Shown one piece after another: positions 37,060 to 46,453 of a stretch of 64,000 nucleotides of DNA. Source of the stretch: Rhea pennata (taxonomy: Eukaryota; Chordata; Aves; Rheiformes; Rheidae); NCBI RefSeq assembly GCF_028389875.1, contig NC_084687.1, positions 3,446,157 through 3,510,156 of the forward strand, in the 5' to 3' direction. The notes beneath the pieces were generated by a model. It ran no database searches. It was given only the letters and a program-made list of their open reading frames with translations, and was not told the DNA's origin. Made by a program: the position numbers and the translations under genes. Numbering within the stretch: the first letter of the stretch is position 1; each line of letters opens with the position of its first letter.

Positions 37060-40000
37060 CGGCGAATAAAGACCCACCGAAGAAACTCAAAAAGAAGGTG
37101 CCCAAAGAGACGCCGTCGGGCGAAAGCAAGGAGAAGAGGGCGAAGCCGAAGGGTGAGCGCGCGCCGGGGCCGGGATGGGGGGGGACAGCGGCGCGGTGCC
37201 CGTCGCCTGCCCCCTCCGCGCGAGCCCCCTGCATCCCCCCGGTGCCACCAGGCGACAAGAGCGACCCGGAGGGCAAGGCCAAAGCTGCCCAGAGCACCAG
37301 GAAGGAGCAGACGTCCATGTTCCAAGTGAACAGCGAGAAGAAGGAGAAGAAAGGGAAGAAGAAAGGTACGGGGCGAGGTGGGGGGGACGGACGGACGGAC
37401 GGACGGTGCCGGGGGGGGGGCGCCCCGTGACGCTCTCCCCCGCGCCGCCAGCCGCGGCTGGCAGCGAGCAGGAGGACGACTCCGACTCCAGCACCAAGCC
37501 CATCAGGTCGGAGAAGAAGAAAAACCCGGCGTCCCTCTTCCAGACGGGCGGAGAGCCCCCCAAGGAGAAGAAGACCAAAAAGAAAGGTGGGAGCCGGGCG
37601 CCCGCGGGCCGAGGCGAAGGGGAGCGCCCGCTTCGGTGGCGCTGGCGCTGAGCCCCGAATCTGCCCCCCCCCCCAGCTCCCGCCAGGGCCGCCGGGGCCG
37701 GGAGCGAGGAGGAGAGCCCGGAGAGGGAGCAGAGGAACTCCAACAGGAAGGGCAAGGGGAAGAAGCCGAAGAAGGTGAGGAGCCCTTCTGGAGCCGGGGC
37801 GGTGGTGGGGGGGTCCGTTCCCGCGGGAAGCCGCTCCCACCGCCGGGGCCGAGTGCCGGGGGCTGCAGCATCCCGCTCTGGGGGATGGCGGTGGACGGGG
37901 CGGGGGGGGGGGGGGGAGACGAAGCTGCAGGCGGCTCGTGGCCGGGAAAGGAGAGGAAAGGGGCCGGGAAGCGGGGAGGCACCGACGCCGTCTCGCCCCG
38001 CCGCTGCCGGCTGGCAGAAGGAGGAGAGAGCCGCGTCGCCCGGCGTCGAGGTGGGCGACCTGGAGGAGTTCGTGCTGCGCCCGGCGCCCCAGGGCGTCAC
38101 CGTCAAGTGCCGGGTCACCCGCGACAAGAAGGGCATGGACCGCGGGCTCTACCCCACCTACTACCTGCACCTGGACAACGAGCGAAAGGTGAGCGGAGGC
38201 GGCGATGGGCGATGCGAGGACCCCCCCCCACCACCCCCACCCCTGGGTGCCCGGCGCCGGCGGGTGCCGTCATGCTCCCCCCCACCCAGGTGTTCCTGCT
38301 CGCCGGGCGGAAGCGCAAGAAGAGCAAAACCTCCAACTACCTCATCTCCATCGACCCCACGGACCTGTCGCGGGGCGGCGAGAATTTCATCGGCAAGCTG
38401 AGGTGCGAGGCCCGGCGCGGCGCGGCCGACGGGGTCCCGGCCCGGTCCCCCCCCCCCACCCTGCAGCACCCCCACCCCCAAACCCCATCCCGCCTCACAC
38501 CCTGCCCCCCGGCGCCGGGGGGCTTGGGGGGGCAGCGCTGACCCGCTGAAGTCGGTGCCTCCCGCTGCCGGCTCCGACCTTAGGAGCAGCGGAGGGGCCG
38601 GGGGGGCGGGGAGGGGGGAGGAAACAGGCTCGGCTGGTTCCTGCCGGAGAGACAGGTCCCGGCTGGAAAAAGCTCCGAGCGCCTGGCAAGTCCCGGCCCG
38701 CCGCGGCGCGGGGCCCCGGGGTGGGGGTGGGGGCCGGGGGGGCCGCCGCGGCGAGGGTCCTCGGAGGCGACGAACCGGCTCCCGGGCGCCGTTTTGCAGG
38801 TCCAACCTCATGGGCACCAAGTTCACCGTGTTCGACAACGGCGCCAACCCCGACCGGGCCAACGCCGACTGGTCCAACGTGCGGCAGGAGCTGTCGGCCG
38901 TGGTCTACGTAAGCGCCGGGAGGCGGCGGGGTGGCGCCGGCCCCCCGCCCACCGCCCACCGCCCACCGTGCCGGCGCCGCGGCCGGGGGTCCCGGGGACC
39001 CAGCTGCTTTCGCCGACGGGGTTCTCCTTGCAGGAGACGAACGTCTTGGGCTTCAAAGGACCCCGCAAGATGACAGTCATCATCCCCGGCATGAACGCCG
39101 ATAACGAGAGGGTGCCGATCCGGCCCCGAAACGTACGTCCGGGTGCGCCCGCCGGGGACGGGGCTCGCGCCGCGCCGAAGCGCCCGGGAGGCCGGCTGGG
39201 TTGGGGGCTGCCGGGGATTTTCCCTGTTTCGGGGCTTGGAAAGACCTTCGAGGGTCCCTGCAATTAAAGGCGCGTTGGTGGGGGCGCGGGGGTGGCCTCT
39301 GGACGGTTTGCTCCGGGGTGGGTGCTGCTCCAGGGTGGGGTGGGGGGAGGTCGGCAGGGTGCCGGTGAGGGGGGGTCCCCCCCGCTCCGCTCCTGCTGCC
39401 CGCGGGGCTCTCGCCCTCCCCCAGGACAACGACGGGCTCCTCATGAGGTGGCAGAACCGAAACCTGGACAACATCATCGAGCTGCACAACAAGGCGCCCG
39501 TGTGGAACGACGAGACCCAGTCGTACGTCCTCAACTTCCACGGCCGCGTCACCCACGCCTCCGTCAAAAACTTCCAGATCGTGCACGGCGACGACCGTAA
39601 GTCGGGCCCGGGGCGCCCCGGACGTCGGCACCCCGGGGGCCGCCCCCGCCGCATCCTTCTCGCTCGGCCTCTTATTTCTTTTGCCCGGTGCCGGGCTGCT
39701 CTGCACCGGGGTTTGCAGGATTGCAGCGCGGCGGCCTGCCCGCTGGCTCCGGCGTCACCTGTTGCCAGGCAGATTAGGGCAAGGACAGATCCTGCAGGGT
39801 GCTGAGCCCCACTCGCTGGCTCGCCCAACCCCGGGCGTTGCACACCGGCGCCCGTCACGTCCTCGTCGGCCACGGGAGCGGGGAGCTTCGGCCGAACGCT
39901 GCCGGGGGGGGGGGGGGGGGGACGGCTCAGCCCCCCGGCGCCGGGACGCCCCCAGCTTTCGCCCGTCCGCAAAATCCGAGCGCCCCGGGGACAGAGCGCC

Positions 40001-40636
40001 GCGGCTCGGCTCCCCGCGCCAGCAGCCGGCCGCGGCCGCTCGTCACCTGTCCCGTCCGCTCAGAAGCCATCGGTGCCGGGGGTGTTGGGTTACAGGCCAG
40101 AAAAAACCTGCCGGGGGCCCCCGGTTATTTTTGCAGATTTCCTGTCACCCTGGCGCTGCCCTCGCGCTGCCGGGTGCTTCTCGCGGGGGGTCCAGATCCC
40201 AGCCGTGGGGCGAGGGGGCCGCCCCGGTGCGCGGGGGTGGAGGGTGGAGGGGGGCGTTCGGGGACCCCGGGGGCGCCGGGGCTGCAGGCTGCGAGCCGGC
40301 AGCGAGCGCCGAGCCGCGCCGCGGAGCCCGCAGCCGTCGGGGCGGCCGCTTCGGGACGGTCGGGGACCGGCCCGGCGTCCTCAGCGGGTGGGACGGCAGC
40401 GCCGGAAAACTGAAGGATAAGCGGGCGAAAGGCGGGCGGGAGCAGTGCCGGGAGCGGGCGCCCACGGCCCCCGGCCTCTCCAACCCCCCCCCCACCCCGC
40501 AGCCGACTACATCGTGATGCAGTTCGGGCGCGTGGCCGACGACGCCTTCACCATGGACTACAACTACCCGCTGTGCGCCGTGCAGGCCTTCGCCATCGCC
40601 CTCTCCAGCTTCGACGGCAAGCTGGCCTGCGAGTAG
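34572..40636 (+). CDS. TULP1: Tubby-like protein 1 (TULP1); gene-level entry
   Basis: Fourteen coding exons join to 556 codons (human 542). CDS segments: 34572-34618, 35168-35213, 36410-36539, 36668-36811, 36994-37152, 37252-37365, 37452-37586, 37677-37774, 38018-38188, 38290-38402, 38800-38908, 39034-39132, 39425-39596, 40503-40636. Residues 1 to about 300 are low-complexity, Lys/Glu-rich and likely disordered, with a 12-Glu run in exon 5. Residues about 303-556 form the tubby domain, with [33 protein letters not shown] and the family C-terminus [19 protein letters not shown]1 binds phosphoinositides and supports rhodopsin and vesicle trafficking to photoreceptor outer segments; human loss causes retinal dystrophy. 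Exons 4 to 7 are all phase 1-1, so each can be skipped in frame, and exons 6 and 7 look like a duplication. The N-terminal acceptor choices are less certain than the tubby half. Confidence 0.95.
35168..35213 (+). CDS. TULP1: TULP1 exon 2
   Basis: Acceptor CCCGCAG, donor GTGAGG, 46 bp. Encodes [16 protein letters not shown], ending in phase 0. Confidence 0.88.
35455..35600 (+). promoter_or_regulatory. TULP1: AT-rich candidate photoreceptor enhancer in TULP1 intron 2
   Basis: An AT-rich island in a strongly GC-rich gene. It carries a perfect 8-bp inverted repeat GGGATTAG (35524-35531) / CTAATCCC (35543-35550), each arm a CRX/OTX site. It also has CTAATT (35475-35480), the near-palindrome CTGATAAATCAG (35488-35499) and a MAF/NRL-type half-site TGCTGAC (35576-35582). 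CRX and NRL/MAF drive photoreceptor genes; the role here is inferred. Confidence 0.55.
36410..36539 (+). CDS. TULP1: TULP1 exon 3 (basic N-terminal region)
   Basis: Acceptor TCCGCAG, donor GTAAGC, 130 bp, ending in phase 1. Encodes [15 protein letters not shown] to EEPCAPAQ. A second AG 9 nt downstream (ending 36418) could be used instead and would remove three residues. Confidence 0.8.
36668..36811 (+). CDS. TULP1: TULP1 exon 4 (Lys/Arg/Glu-rich)
   Basis: Acceptor GTGCAG, donor GTGAGG, 144 bp, phase 1-1. Encodes [19 protein letters not shown] to PARAARKPR. Skippable in frame. Confidence 0.8.
36994..37152 (+). CDS. TULP1: TULP1 exon 5 (acidic, 12-Glu run)
   Basis: Acceptor GGACAG, donor GTGAGC, 159 bp, phase 1-1. 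Twelve consecutive Glu codons at 37023-37058 (GAG with two GAA) are followed by a basic segment. Human TULP1 has a comparable acidic region. Confidence 0.85.
37252..37365 (+). CDS. TULP1: TULP1 exon 6
   Basis: Acceptor CACCAG, donor GTACGG, 114 bp, phase 1-1. Ends [21 protein letters not shown], resembling the end of exon 7. Confidence 0.85.
37452..37586 (+). CDS. TULP1: TULP1 exon 7
   Basis: Acceptor CGCCAG, donor GTGGGA, 135 bp, phase 1-1. Ends [21 protein letters not shown], a likely paralogue of the exon 6 end. Human TULP1 has one comparable segment (AAMFLVGEGSPDKKALKKK). Confidence 0.85.
37677..37774 (+). CDS. TULP1: TULP1 exon 8
   Basis: Acceptor CCCCAG after a C-rich tract, donor GTGAGG, 98 bp, from phase 1 to phase 0. 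Encodes [19 protein letters not shown] to KGKKPKK, just before the tubby domain. Confidence 0.85.
38018..38188 (+). CDS. TULP1: TULP1 exon 9 (start of tubby domain)
   Basis: Acceptor TGGCAG, donor GTGAGC, 171 bp, phase 0-0. Contains [20 protein letters not shown] and [19 protein letters not shown], strongly like human TULP1. Confidence 0.95.
38290..38402 (+). CDS. TULP1: TULP1 exon 10
   Basis: Acceptor ACCCAG, donor GTGCGA, 113 bp. Encodes [20 protein letters not shown] and the [10 protein letters not shown] segment; the basic cluster is part of the phosphoinositide-binding surface in the family. Confidence 0.95.
38800..38908 (+). CDS. TULP1: TULP1 exon 11
   Basis: Acceptor TTGCAG, donor GTAAGC, 109 bp. 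Encodes [17 protein letters not shown] to RQELSAVVY. Confidence 0.95.
39034..39132 (+). CDS. TULP1: TULP1 exon 12
   Basis: Acceptor TTGCAG, donor GTACGT, 99 bp. Encodes [19 protein letters not shown] to VPIRPRN. Confidence 0.95.
39425..39596 (+). CDS. TULP1: TULP1 exon 13
   Basis: Acceptor CCCCAG, donor GTAAGT, 172 bp, ending in phase 1. Encodes [16 protein letters not shown] to FQIVHGDD, including the invariant PVWN. Confidence 0.95.
40503..40636 (+). CDS. TULP1: TULP1 exon 14, coding part (tubby C-terminus)
   Basis: Acceptor CCCGCAG after a C-rich tract. Encodes [19 protein letters not shown] to [15 protein letters not shown], then TAG at 40634-40636. This is the tubby-family C-terminal signature. 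Confidence 0.96.
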
Positions 40637-41360
40637 CGCCGGCGCCGGCAGGCTCCCGGCTCCGGCAGGCTCGCGCTCCGCTCCCTCCTTCGCCCGGCCG
40701 AAGCGCCAGAGCGCGGCGCGGAGCTGCCCCGGCGCCTCCCCGCGCTGCCTCCGCCACCCTCTCCGTGCAAGCCCGGGAGAGCTCGCCGGCCTCGGGCGGG
40801 CAGCGGAGTCAGGCCCGGGGTATATTTAGCAGATGCGGCTGACTGTCATCCCGATTCCATCCCTTTGAGACGTTTCTTGGAACCAAATCCTGGAAACACG
40901 TCCTTTCCTCCTCCTTTTTTTTTTTTCTTTTTTTCCTTTCAGTTTTTTTTTAGTGCCCGTTTTGTACTTGGTAGCGCACACTTTGAGTAAGCAAGGGGTT
41001 TGGGTGGTATCCGCTGGTTCGTGCGTGGCCGCTGCCAGGCTCTGCCCAAGGTCAGGGACCGGCGGCACAGCCGGTGCCTGCGATATCCGGGCGAGAGATT
41101 TCGTTTCGGAGCCGTGGGTGCGTGCAACATTGCCGCTCGTAGCCCCAAAATAAGTCCAGGCGGCCCGGAAGCCGGACCAGCGGGCCCCCGCCTTGCTCCG
41201 GCGTGGTTTGCAACCGGCCTGCACCAAGGGTGCTCAGCCCACCGATGCCAGCCGGCTGCCCAGTTAGCTCTGACGTCCCTCACCCTGGCATCCCGGTGGG
41301 AATAACCACGCTTGCCAAGGAGCGCAACATCCGTCTTTGCAAGGGAAGGCACATTATAAA
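40637..41360 (+). other. TULP1: Probable TULP1 3' UTR
   Basis: GC-rich for about 200 nt, then T-rich. No canonical AATAAA is seen. The nearest poly(A)-like hexamer is the TATAAA inside ACATTATAAATC at about 41355-41360, so the 3' end is uncertain. Confidence 0.35.
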
Positions 41361-43040
41361 TCATTAGGACAGGCGAGATGCTGGAGCCCGGCGGGAGCTC
41401 GACAGGCTCTGAGCAGCCCGGTCCCCTCTTTTCCCTGCGCCATCCCCCGCCGCGGGGCGAGGAGCCGGCTGCCGGCCCCAAATCTCGGATGAGCTCAGTG
41501 TTGAGGGACGTAAGGACATCTCGAAGCATCCCAAAAGACAGGCCCTAGCTCCCTGCCGGCGCTTCTCTTAACGTGCTGGGGACGCCTTCCCCGGACCGGT
41601 GTCCCCCGCTCCGGCAGACATCCGAGGCTCCCGAGCTGGTGCCGTGAAAGGAGACGGGAGCAGAAAGGCCGTGGGGCAGGAAGCCCATGAGACGGACGCG
41701 GTTGTGCAAGAGGGATGCTCGTCCTCACCGGCCGGTGTCACAACGCTGCTGCCCCGCTGGGCAAATGGCAGAAAATTGCCCCAGCCCCGAAGACGGACGC
41801 GGGATTGTGCCAGTTTGGGCTGCCTCCGCTCGCTGCTGTGACTCAAGCTGCTCGGGTCAAGCTCCCCGGCGCCAGCAGGCTCTCCAGGACACGAGTTGAC
41901 ATCAAACAAACCTGGGGGTGGGACAAGGCTCTTGGCACCCCTCCCTTAACCCTGGGCCCGTGGGGACGTGACGGGGTCAGCATCACACCTCTGGGGAGAT
42001 GGTGGTCCTGTCCTGTGGCCTCGGGAAGGACACAGCTTGCAAGGACCCGGGGCGGCAGGCACCAACCGTTGGCCAACATCTGCTCCGGTGGCTCCTGGTC
42101 TGCAATTGCTGACTCTTCAGACTTTGGCTGAGCCTTTTCCGAAAGCTGCGCTGATCCGGACTCCGTGATTCATGGTTGGGTTTTGGGCAGCTCGAAGCAG
42201 CCAGCCTTGTTGAAGCTGGAAAGTTGAGACCTCCGGACCGGGGAGGATTCACTCGAACGCCCCAAGGAGATCAGGACTGCGCAGGACTTGCCCGGCTCGG
42301 AGCTAAATGGATAAACAGCCTCTGTGGTTTAAGGCCAGAATCTCCTGGTTAGGAAGGGCCAACAAATGGGGGAAAAGCAAGTGCTTTCAGCCAAATCCAG
42401 CCGGGAAGCACACATCTGTTTGGAATTGGGAAAAGATCAGCTAATGTTTGAGGGCTGTCTTCATTCGCACTTGTCCTGATTTCCTGTGCACTGGTGGAAG
42501 CAGAAACGCCGAAGCGCAGGGAAAGAGGAGGGTTTGGGCTGCAGGACGCCTCGAGGTCTCTACAAGACCTGCGCGTACGTGGGGGGGGGGGGGGAGCATG
42601 AGCTCCCCTCGGCCGGGCAGCTCGGGGGTACGTGAGCCCTTCGTCTCTTGGGCCCCGTCCCTCCAGCCACCCAGAACTTCTCAGTTTTGCCCATCGCTCT
42701 CTGCAATCCACCCCCAAATTCCCAGTCTGCCGCCAGCACGCTGTGGCTTGAGCAGCAGCATCCAAAAAAAGCTGCATCCGCCGAAAAGCCGAAAACAAGC
42801 ACCTGAAGGAGCGAGTCAACGCGAGCAGGACGCACGCACGCGCGCAGCCCGCACCGCATCAGCCGCACAAATCCTCCTAACCCCGACCACCTGCGGCGCG
42901 AGAAGCGAATGAAAACAGTTTAACGGGGCAAGAGCTGCTTGGGCCTCCTGTTTGTGCCGGCTGTTAACACCAGAGCAGCAGCAGAATTGAAGCCTTCGCA
43001 ATGTGCATCCACTTTGGGCTACGGAAAGTGTGACGGATGC
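41361..43040. other. TULP1-TEAD3 intergenic DNA, nothing recognised
   Basis: GC-moderate unique sequence with a 15-nt G run near 42580. No coding exon, RNA gene or repeat family could be supported on either strand. Confidence 0.6.
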
Positions 43041-43100
43041 GCGGGCAGGCCAATGAGCGGCGGCGGGGATGAGCGCGGGGGCGGGAGAGGAATGTTTGCT
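43041..43100 (+). promoter_or_regulatory. CCAAT box, GC box and M-CAT cluster upstream of TEAD3
   Basis: CCAAT at 43050-43054, GGGGCGGG at 43077-43084 and AGGAATG at 43088-43094. The last is the perfect complement of the M-CAT motif CATTCCT, the site bound by TEAD proteins. The cluster could be an upstream TEAD3 promoter or an autoregulatory element; no transcript evidence is visible. Confidence 0.4.
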
Positions 43101-43639
43101 GCGAGAGAAGATCAAAAAAGAGAAGGAACCTTATCAACTCGCGCTGAGCCCGAAGCCTGGATCTTCCCTCCAGGAAAGCTTTTTCTTTTTTTTTTTTTTT
43201 TTTTTCCCCTCTCCGTCCCGGAGGATGATGTTGGCCCCTAGGCGGAGGGACGGCGGGAGATTTTTGAGGCTTTCCGAGCTGGAAGTTAGTTAGGGAGCGG
43301 GTGCAGCGCGGGGACGGGCTGGCCCCCCGGCGAGGCGCGCAGGGCTGCGTGCGCGCGGCCAGCGGCCGGGGGGAGCTGCCGTCGGATTGTCCAGGGAGTC
43401 CCCTGGGAAATGCTTTTTATTTGTGCAAAGCCAGCTATAAGCAGCAGATAGAGGAGGGAAAAAAAAAAAAAAAGAAAGAAAGAAAAAAACACCTACCCAC
43501 CTGCAGTCATCGCCTGGCGGGATCCGGCCGGGAAAAGGCGCGCCGTGCCGTGCCGCGCCGCTCCGGCGGCCGGGCGCATCCCGGAGGTTCGAGGCCGCGG
43601 CTGCTCGGTTCCCGGCCCGGTGGACGGCACTGCCTCTCA

Positions 43640-44110
43640 GTCCGGCGCTTTGGAGCGGTGATCCATTACTTAATTAAAGAAGCAATCGCGACGGCGTGTT
43701 TTTTCTCCGCCCTTTCCCTCCCCGTGTGTTTATTTCAAAGAAATGTGCTTTGCGGGAGAAGGCGCAGGCCGTCCCGATAAGCCGCACCGCGCTCGGGGCT
43801 GCAGCTCGGCAGGGAAGGCAGTAACCAACCAGCAGCAACGGGACGGCCAATGTTTTTCAACTGCCTTTTTTTTTTTTTTTAATGAATCATTTTTTTAATT
43901 AGTGAATCTATCCTGGAGAAGTGTCGGAGTTTTACAATGTTGTAGCTGTTCTTGGTTTGCTGCCTAGACTTGGATGTTCTGGCCATAAGAAAATATTATT
44001 TATGGCGTTGCTGCTTGCAGCTCTTTTATATTGTAATTTGGGAAAGGAAGTCGCTGTTCCCACCAATGGACAAAGAATAGCAGAAACGAGGATTACGGAC
44101 TTCTGAAGGA
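43640..44110. promoter_or_regulatory. AT-rich candidate developmental enhancer upstream of TEAD3
   Basis: An AT-rich block between CpG-rich sequences, carrying several homeodomain cores (TTAATTAA near 43671, TTAATTAG near 43895), a STAT-like TTCAAAGAA near 43735 and an inverted SOX-type pair ACAATGTTGT at 43934-43943. No coding content is recognised. Enhancer identity is inferred from composition and motif density. Confidence 0.35.
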
Positions 44111-44999
44111 GCGTGTGGGGGGGGAGAAGGAGGAAAAAAAAATTAATAGGCAGGACTGAGACAAACCACCAAACCAGGAGCTGGGCTCAACTCGCCGCGC
44201 TCCCGAATAAGTTAATCCCACCATCCCAGGCGGCCGGAGCAGAGTCCGTAACCGAACCGGCGGCTGATCCTGCGAACGCGCTGCGCGCGCACGGGAGGCT
44301 CCGCGTGGCGGCAGCCCCGCCGCGACTGCCCCGCGCAGCCTTACACGTGTTCCTAAACGTTTGCAGACCGGCCTTTTTTTCGCGGCCTAATGCACGCTTG
44401 TTTGCTCATGCCTTACTCAGCCTCAACTCCTATTGAACTCAATTAAGTCTGTCATCTCCAGGAGAAGTCAATGTCGTTTTTGCCCAAGTAAGGGATGAGT
44501 AACGAACGCTCCGAAGGGCCCTTGGAGAATAGCAGCCATTTCGCTGCAATTCTCGGGCCAGATCCTGGCGGTTAGCACCAGGCCAAGGGTGGAAGAATGC
44601 GACGCCGCTTTATTAATCATACGAGGTTGCTGAAAGCGCTGGACGCCGCCGAGCCCGTCGCTCCGGAGGCCGCAGCTGTCTTGTCCCGAAACCCTTGGAC
44701 AGAACTGAGTTCGGCAGGAAAATGGGAAAAACGTGTTTCGGCGAGGGCCGGGATGCGGCCGCCCGGGAGCATCCCCGATGCGAGGGCGCTGCCGCCGCGC
44801 TCGCCGCCGTCCCGGGGCCGCGTTCCCCGATGCTCCGGCTGGGCCAGGGCCAGAGGATCGCGTGCAATCGGCCGGCTGCGGCTTAGCGCGTTACCACCCG
44901 CCGGCTCGCTCCTAGGAAATGGCCGCGGCCTTGCTCCTAGCCGGTTTTCCCTTGGGAAATCGAAACTGCGTGGGCTTAAATCCCCTTCCTGGGTACCAC

Positions 45000-45260
45000 G
45001 GGATGGGGATGGGTGTGCAGGAGAGACGGAGAACGTGCAAGCTGCTGGGGCGGGGGTGTGCGGAGGGCGATGAAGAGTGGGATGAGGGTGTGCGGAGGCA
45101 GATGAGGCCATGAGGATGGGGATGAGAGTGTGGAGTTGGGGATAAGGGGAGTGAGGAGGAGGAGGGCGCGCAGAGGGGGATGAAGGCACGAGGGCGGGCA
45201 CGAGGGGATACGGAGGGGGGCGAAGAGGAGGAGGAGGGCGTGCAAAGGGGGATGAAGGCA
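45000..45260 (+). repeat. Degenerate purine-rich minisatellite
   Basis: Diverged repeats of GGGGATGA-, GGGCGTGC- and GAGGAGGAGGGCG-type words, strongly purine-rich on the + strand. It lies about 450-700 bp upstream of the candidate TEAD3 first exon. Confidence 0.65.
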
Positions 45261-45369
45261 CGAGGGCGTGCGGAGGGACGTGCTGGCAGGCTGCGGCCAG
45301 GGGCTGAGGCAGGAGCAACCCCAAGGCTGCGTCCTCCCCGAGGGCGGGGGGAGATCCTGCGGGCAGTAC

Positions 45370-45400
45370 GAGGAGGAGGAGGAGGAGGAGGAGGAGGAGG
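45370..45400 (+). repeat. (GAG)n microsatellite
   Basis: About ten GAG/GGA triplets, continuing the purine-rich strand asymmetry upstream of the TEAD3 promoter. Confidence 0.9.
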
Positions 45401-45568
45401 AAGGCTCCTAGAGGGCGCTGCCGGAGCCGGGGCCGAGCCGGCCTCCACGGCTGCCCTCGGAGGCGGCCTGCGGCGGTGCCACCTCGCCGCCCCTTGCCGG
45501 CGGCCGCGCCGGACCCTCGGCGGCCCCGCGGGCGCCCGGCGCGGCGGAGGCCGAAGGCGGGCTGGCGG

Positions 45569-45600
45569 CGGGCCGGGCCGGGCCGGGCCGGGCCGGGGCC
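45569..45600 (+). repeat. (GGGCC)n repeat in TEAD3 CpG island
   Basis: About six tandem GGGCC units inside the CpG island, just upstream of the candidate first exon. Confidence 0.85.
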
Positions 45601-45691
45601 GGCGGCGGGAGGCAGGGCCGGGGGCGGGCGGGCAGCGGCAGCCCGGCCCCGCCGCCTCCTGATTGACTCCCAACTTTCTGCTCCTCCCTTG

Positions 45692-45856
45692 CATAAACTT
45701 TCCCGTCGCTGCGCCTGGCTCCGTGCGCGGACTCCGGAGCCAGCGGCGCTGCCCGCATTCCTGCCGCCCTCCCGCCGCCCGGCCCCGCTCCCGGCCCCGG
45801 CCCCGGCCCCGCTCCCGGCCCCCGCCGCCGGCCCAGCCCTCCGCAGCGCGGAGCAG
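45692..45856 (+). promoter_or_regulatory. TEAD3: Candidate TEAD3 promoter and non-coding exon 1 (donor at 45857)
   Basis: Within a dense CpG island, a TATA-like CATAAA at 45692-45697 is followed by about 130 nt ending GAGCAG and the strong donor GTAAGC at 45857. The TEAD3 coding exon begins with an acceptor at 53433, so a spliced 5' UTR exon is required upstream. This is the best candidate by donor strength; the start site (about 45720) is estimated. Confidence 0.45.
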
Positions 45857-46431
45857 GTAAGCGCCCCCCCGGGAAGGCTCCAGCCGGCCTCCCCGCGCCC
45901 TCCCCCTCCTCCTTCCTGCCGCTTTGGGGGGGGGGGGGAACGGGGCTGCTCCCCCCCCCGCCCTGCGCGGGCCTCGACGGGGCAGCGCCCCCCGCGCGCG
46001 CCCCCGCGGCCGCCGCGCGCTCCCGCCGGCCGCCGCCCCCTCGGGGCCGCCCTCGGCGGGGCGCGCACCCCGGGGCGCCGCCGGGCGCTCCGCCTCCTGC
46101 GGCGCTGCCGGCCCCGGCGGCGGCTCCGGGGGCCGCGGGGGGCCGCGGGGGGCCGCGCTGCGCTGCGCGGCGCCGCCCGCTCCCGGCCGCGGCGGCTCGC
46201 GGATGCGGCGGTACAAAGGGGCCTTGTGCGCCGGGCGCGCCCGACGGCGCGGGCAGGGGCGCGGGGCGCCGTGCAAAGCCCCCGCGGCGCCCCACGGCGC
46301 CCCGCGGCGCCCCACGGCGTGACCCCGCGCTGACTGCACCCCACGCGCCCGGCTGCCTCGTCACAGGGGCGCATCGCTAGCTCGTCGGGCCAATTAGGTG
46401 TATAATTTTCGGCGGTGCGTCATCCTCGTTG

Positions 46432-46453
46432 TTATTATTATTATTATTATTAT
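46432..46453 (+). repeat. (TTA)n microsatellite
   Basis: About seven TTA units, AT-rich within CpG-rich surroundings. Confidence 0.9.

Noticed and set aside
36671-38170. Long minus-strand open frame of about 500 codons, Leu/Pro/Arg-rich
   Set aside because: It is the antisense of Lys/Glu-rich TULP1 exons plus GC-rich introns; no domain, and it crosses real exons.
44617-46374. Long minus-strand open frame of about 585 codons across the TEAD3 CpG island
   Set aside because: Same GC-driven openness; it runs through minisatellites and (GAG)n and shows no recognisable domain.
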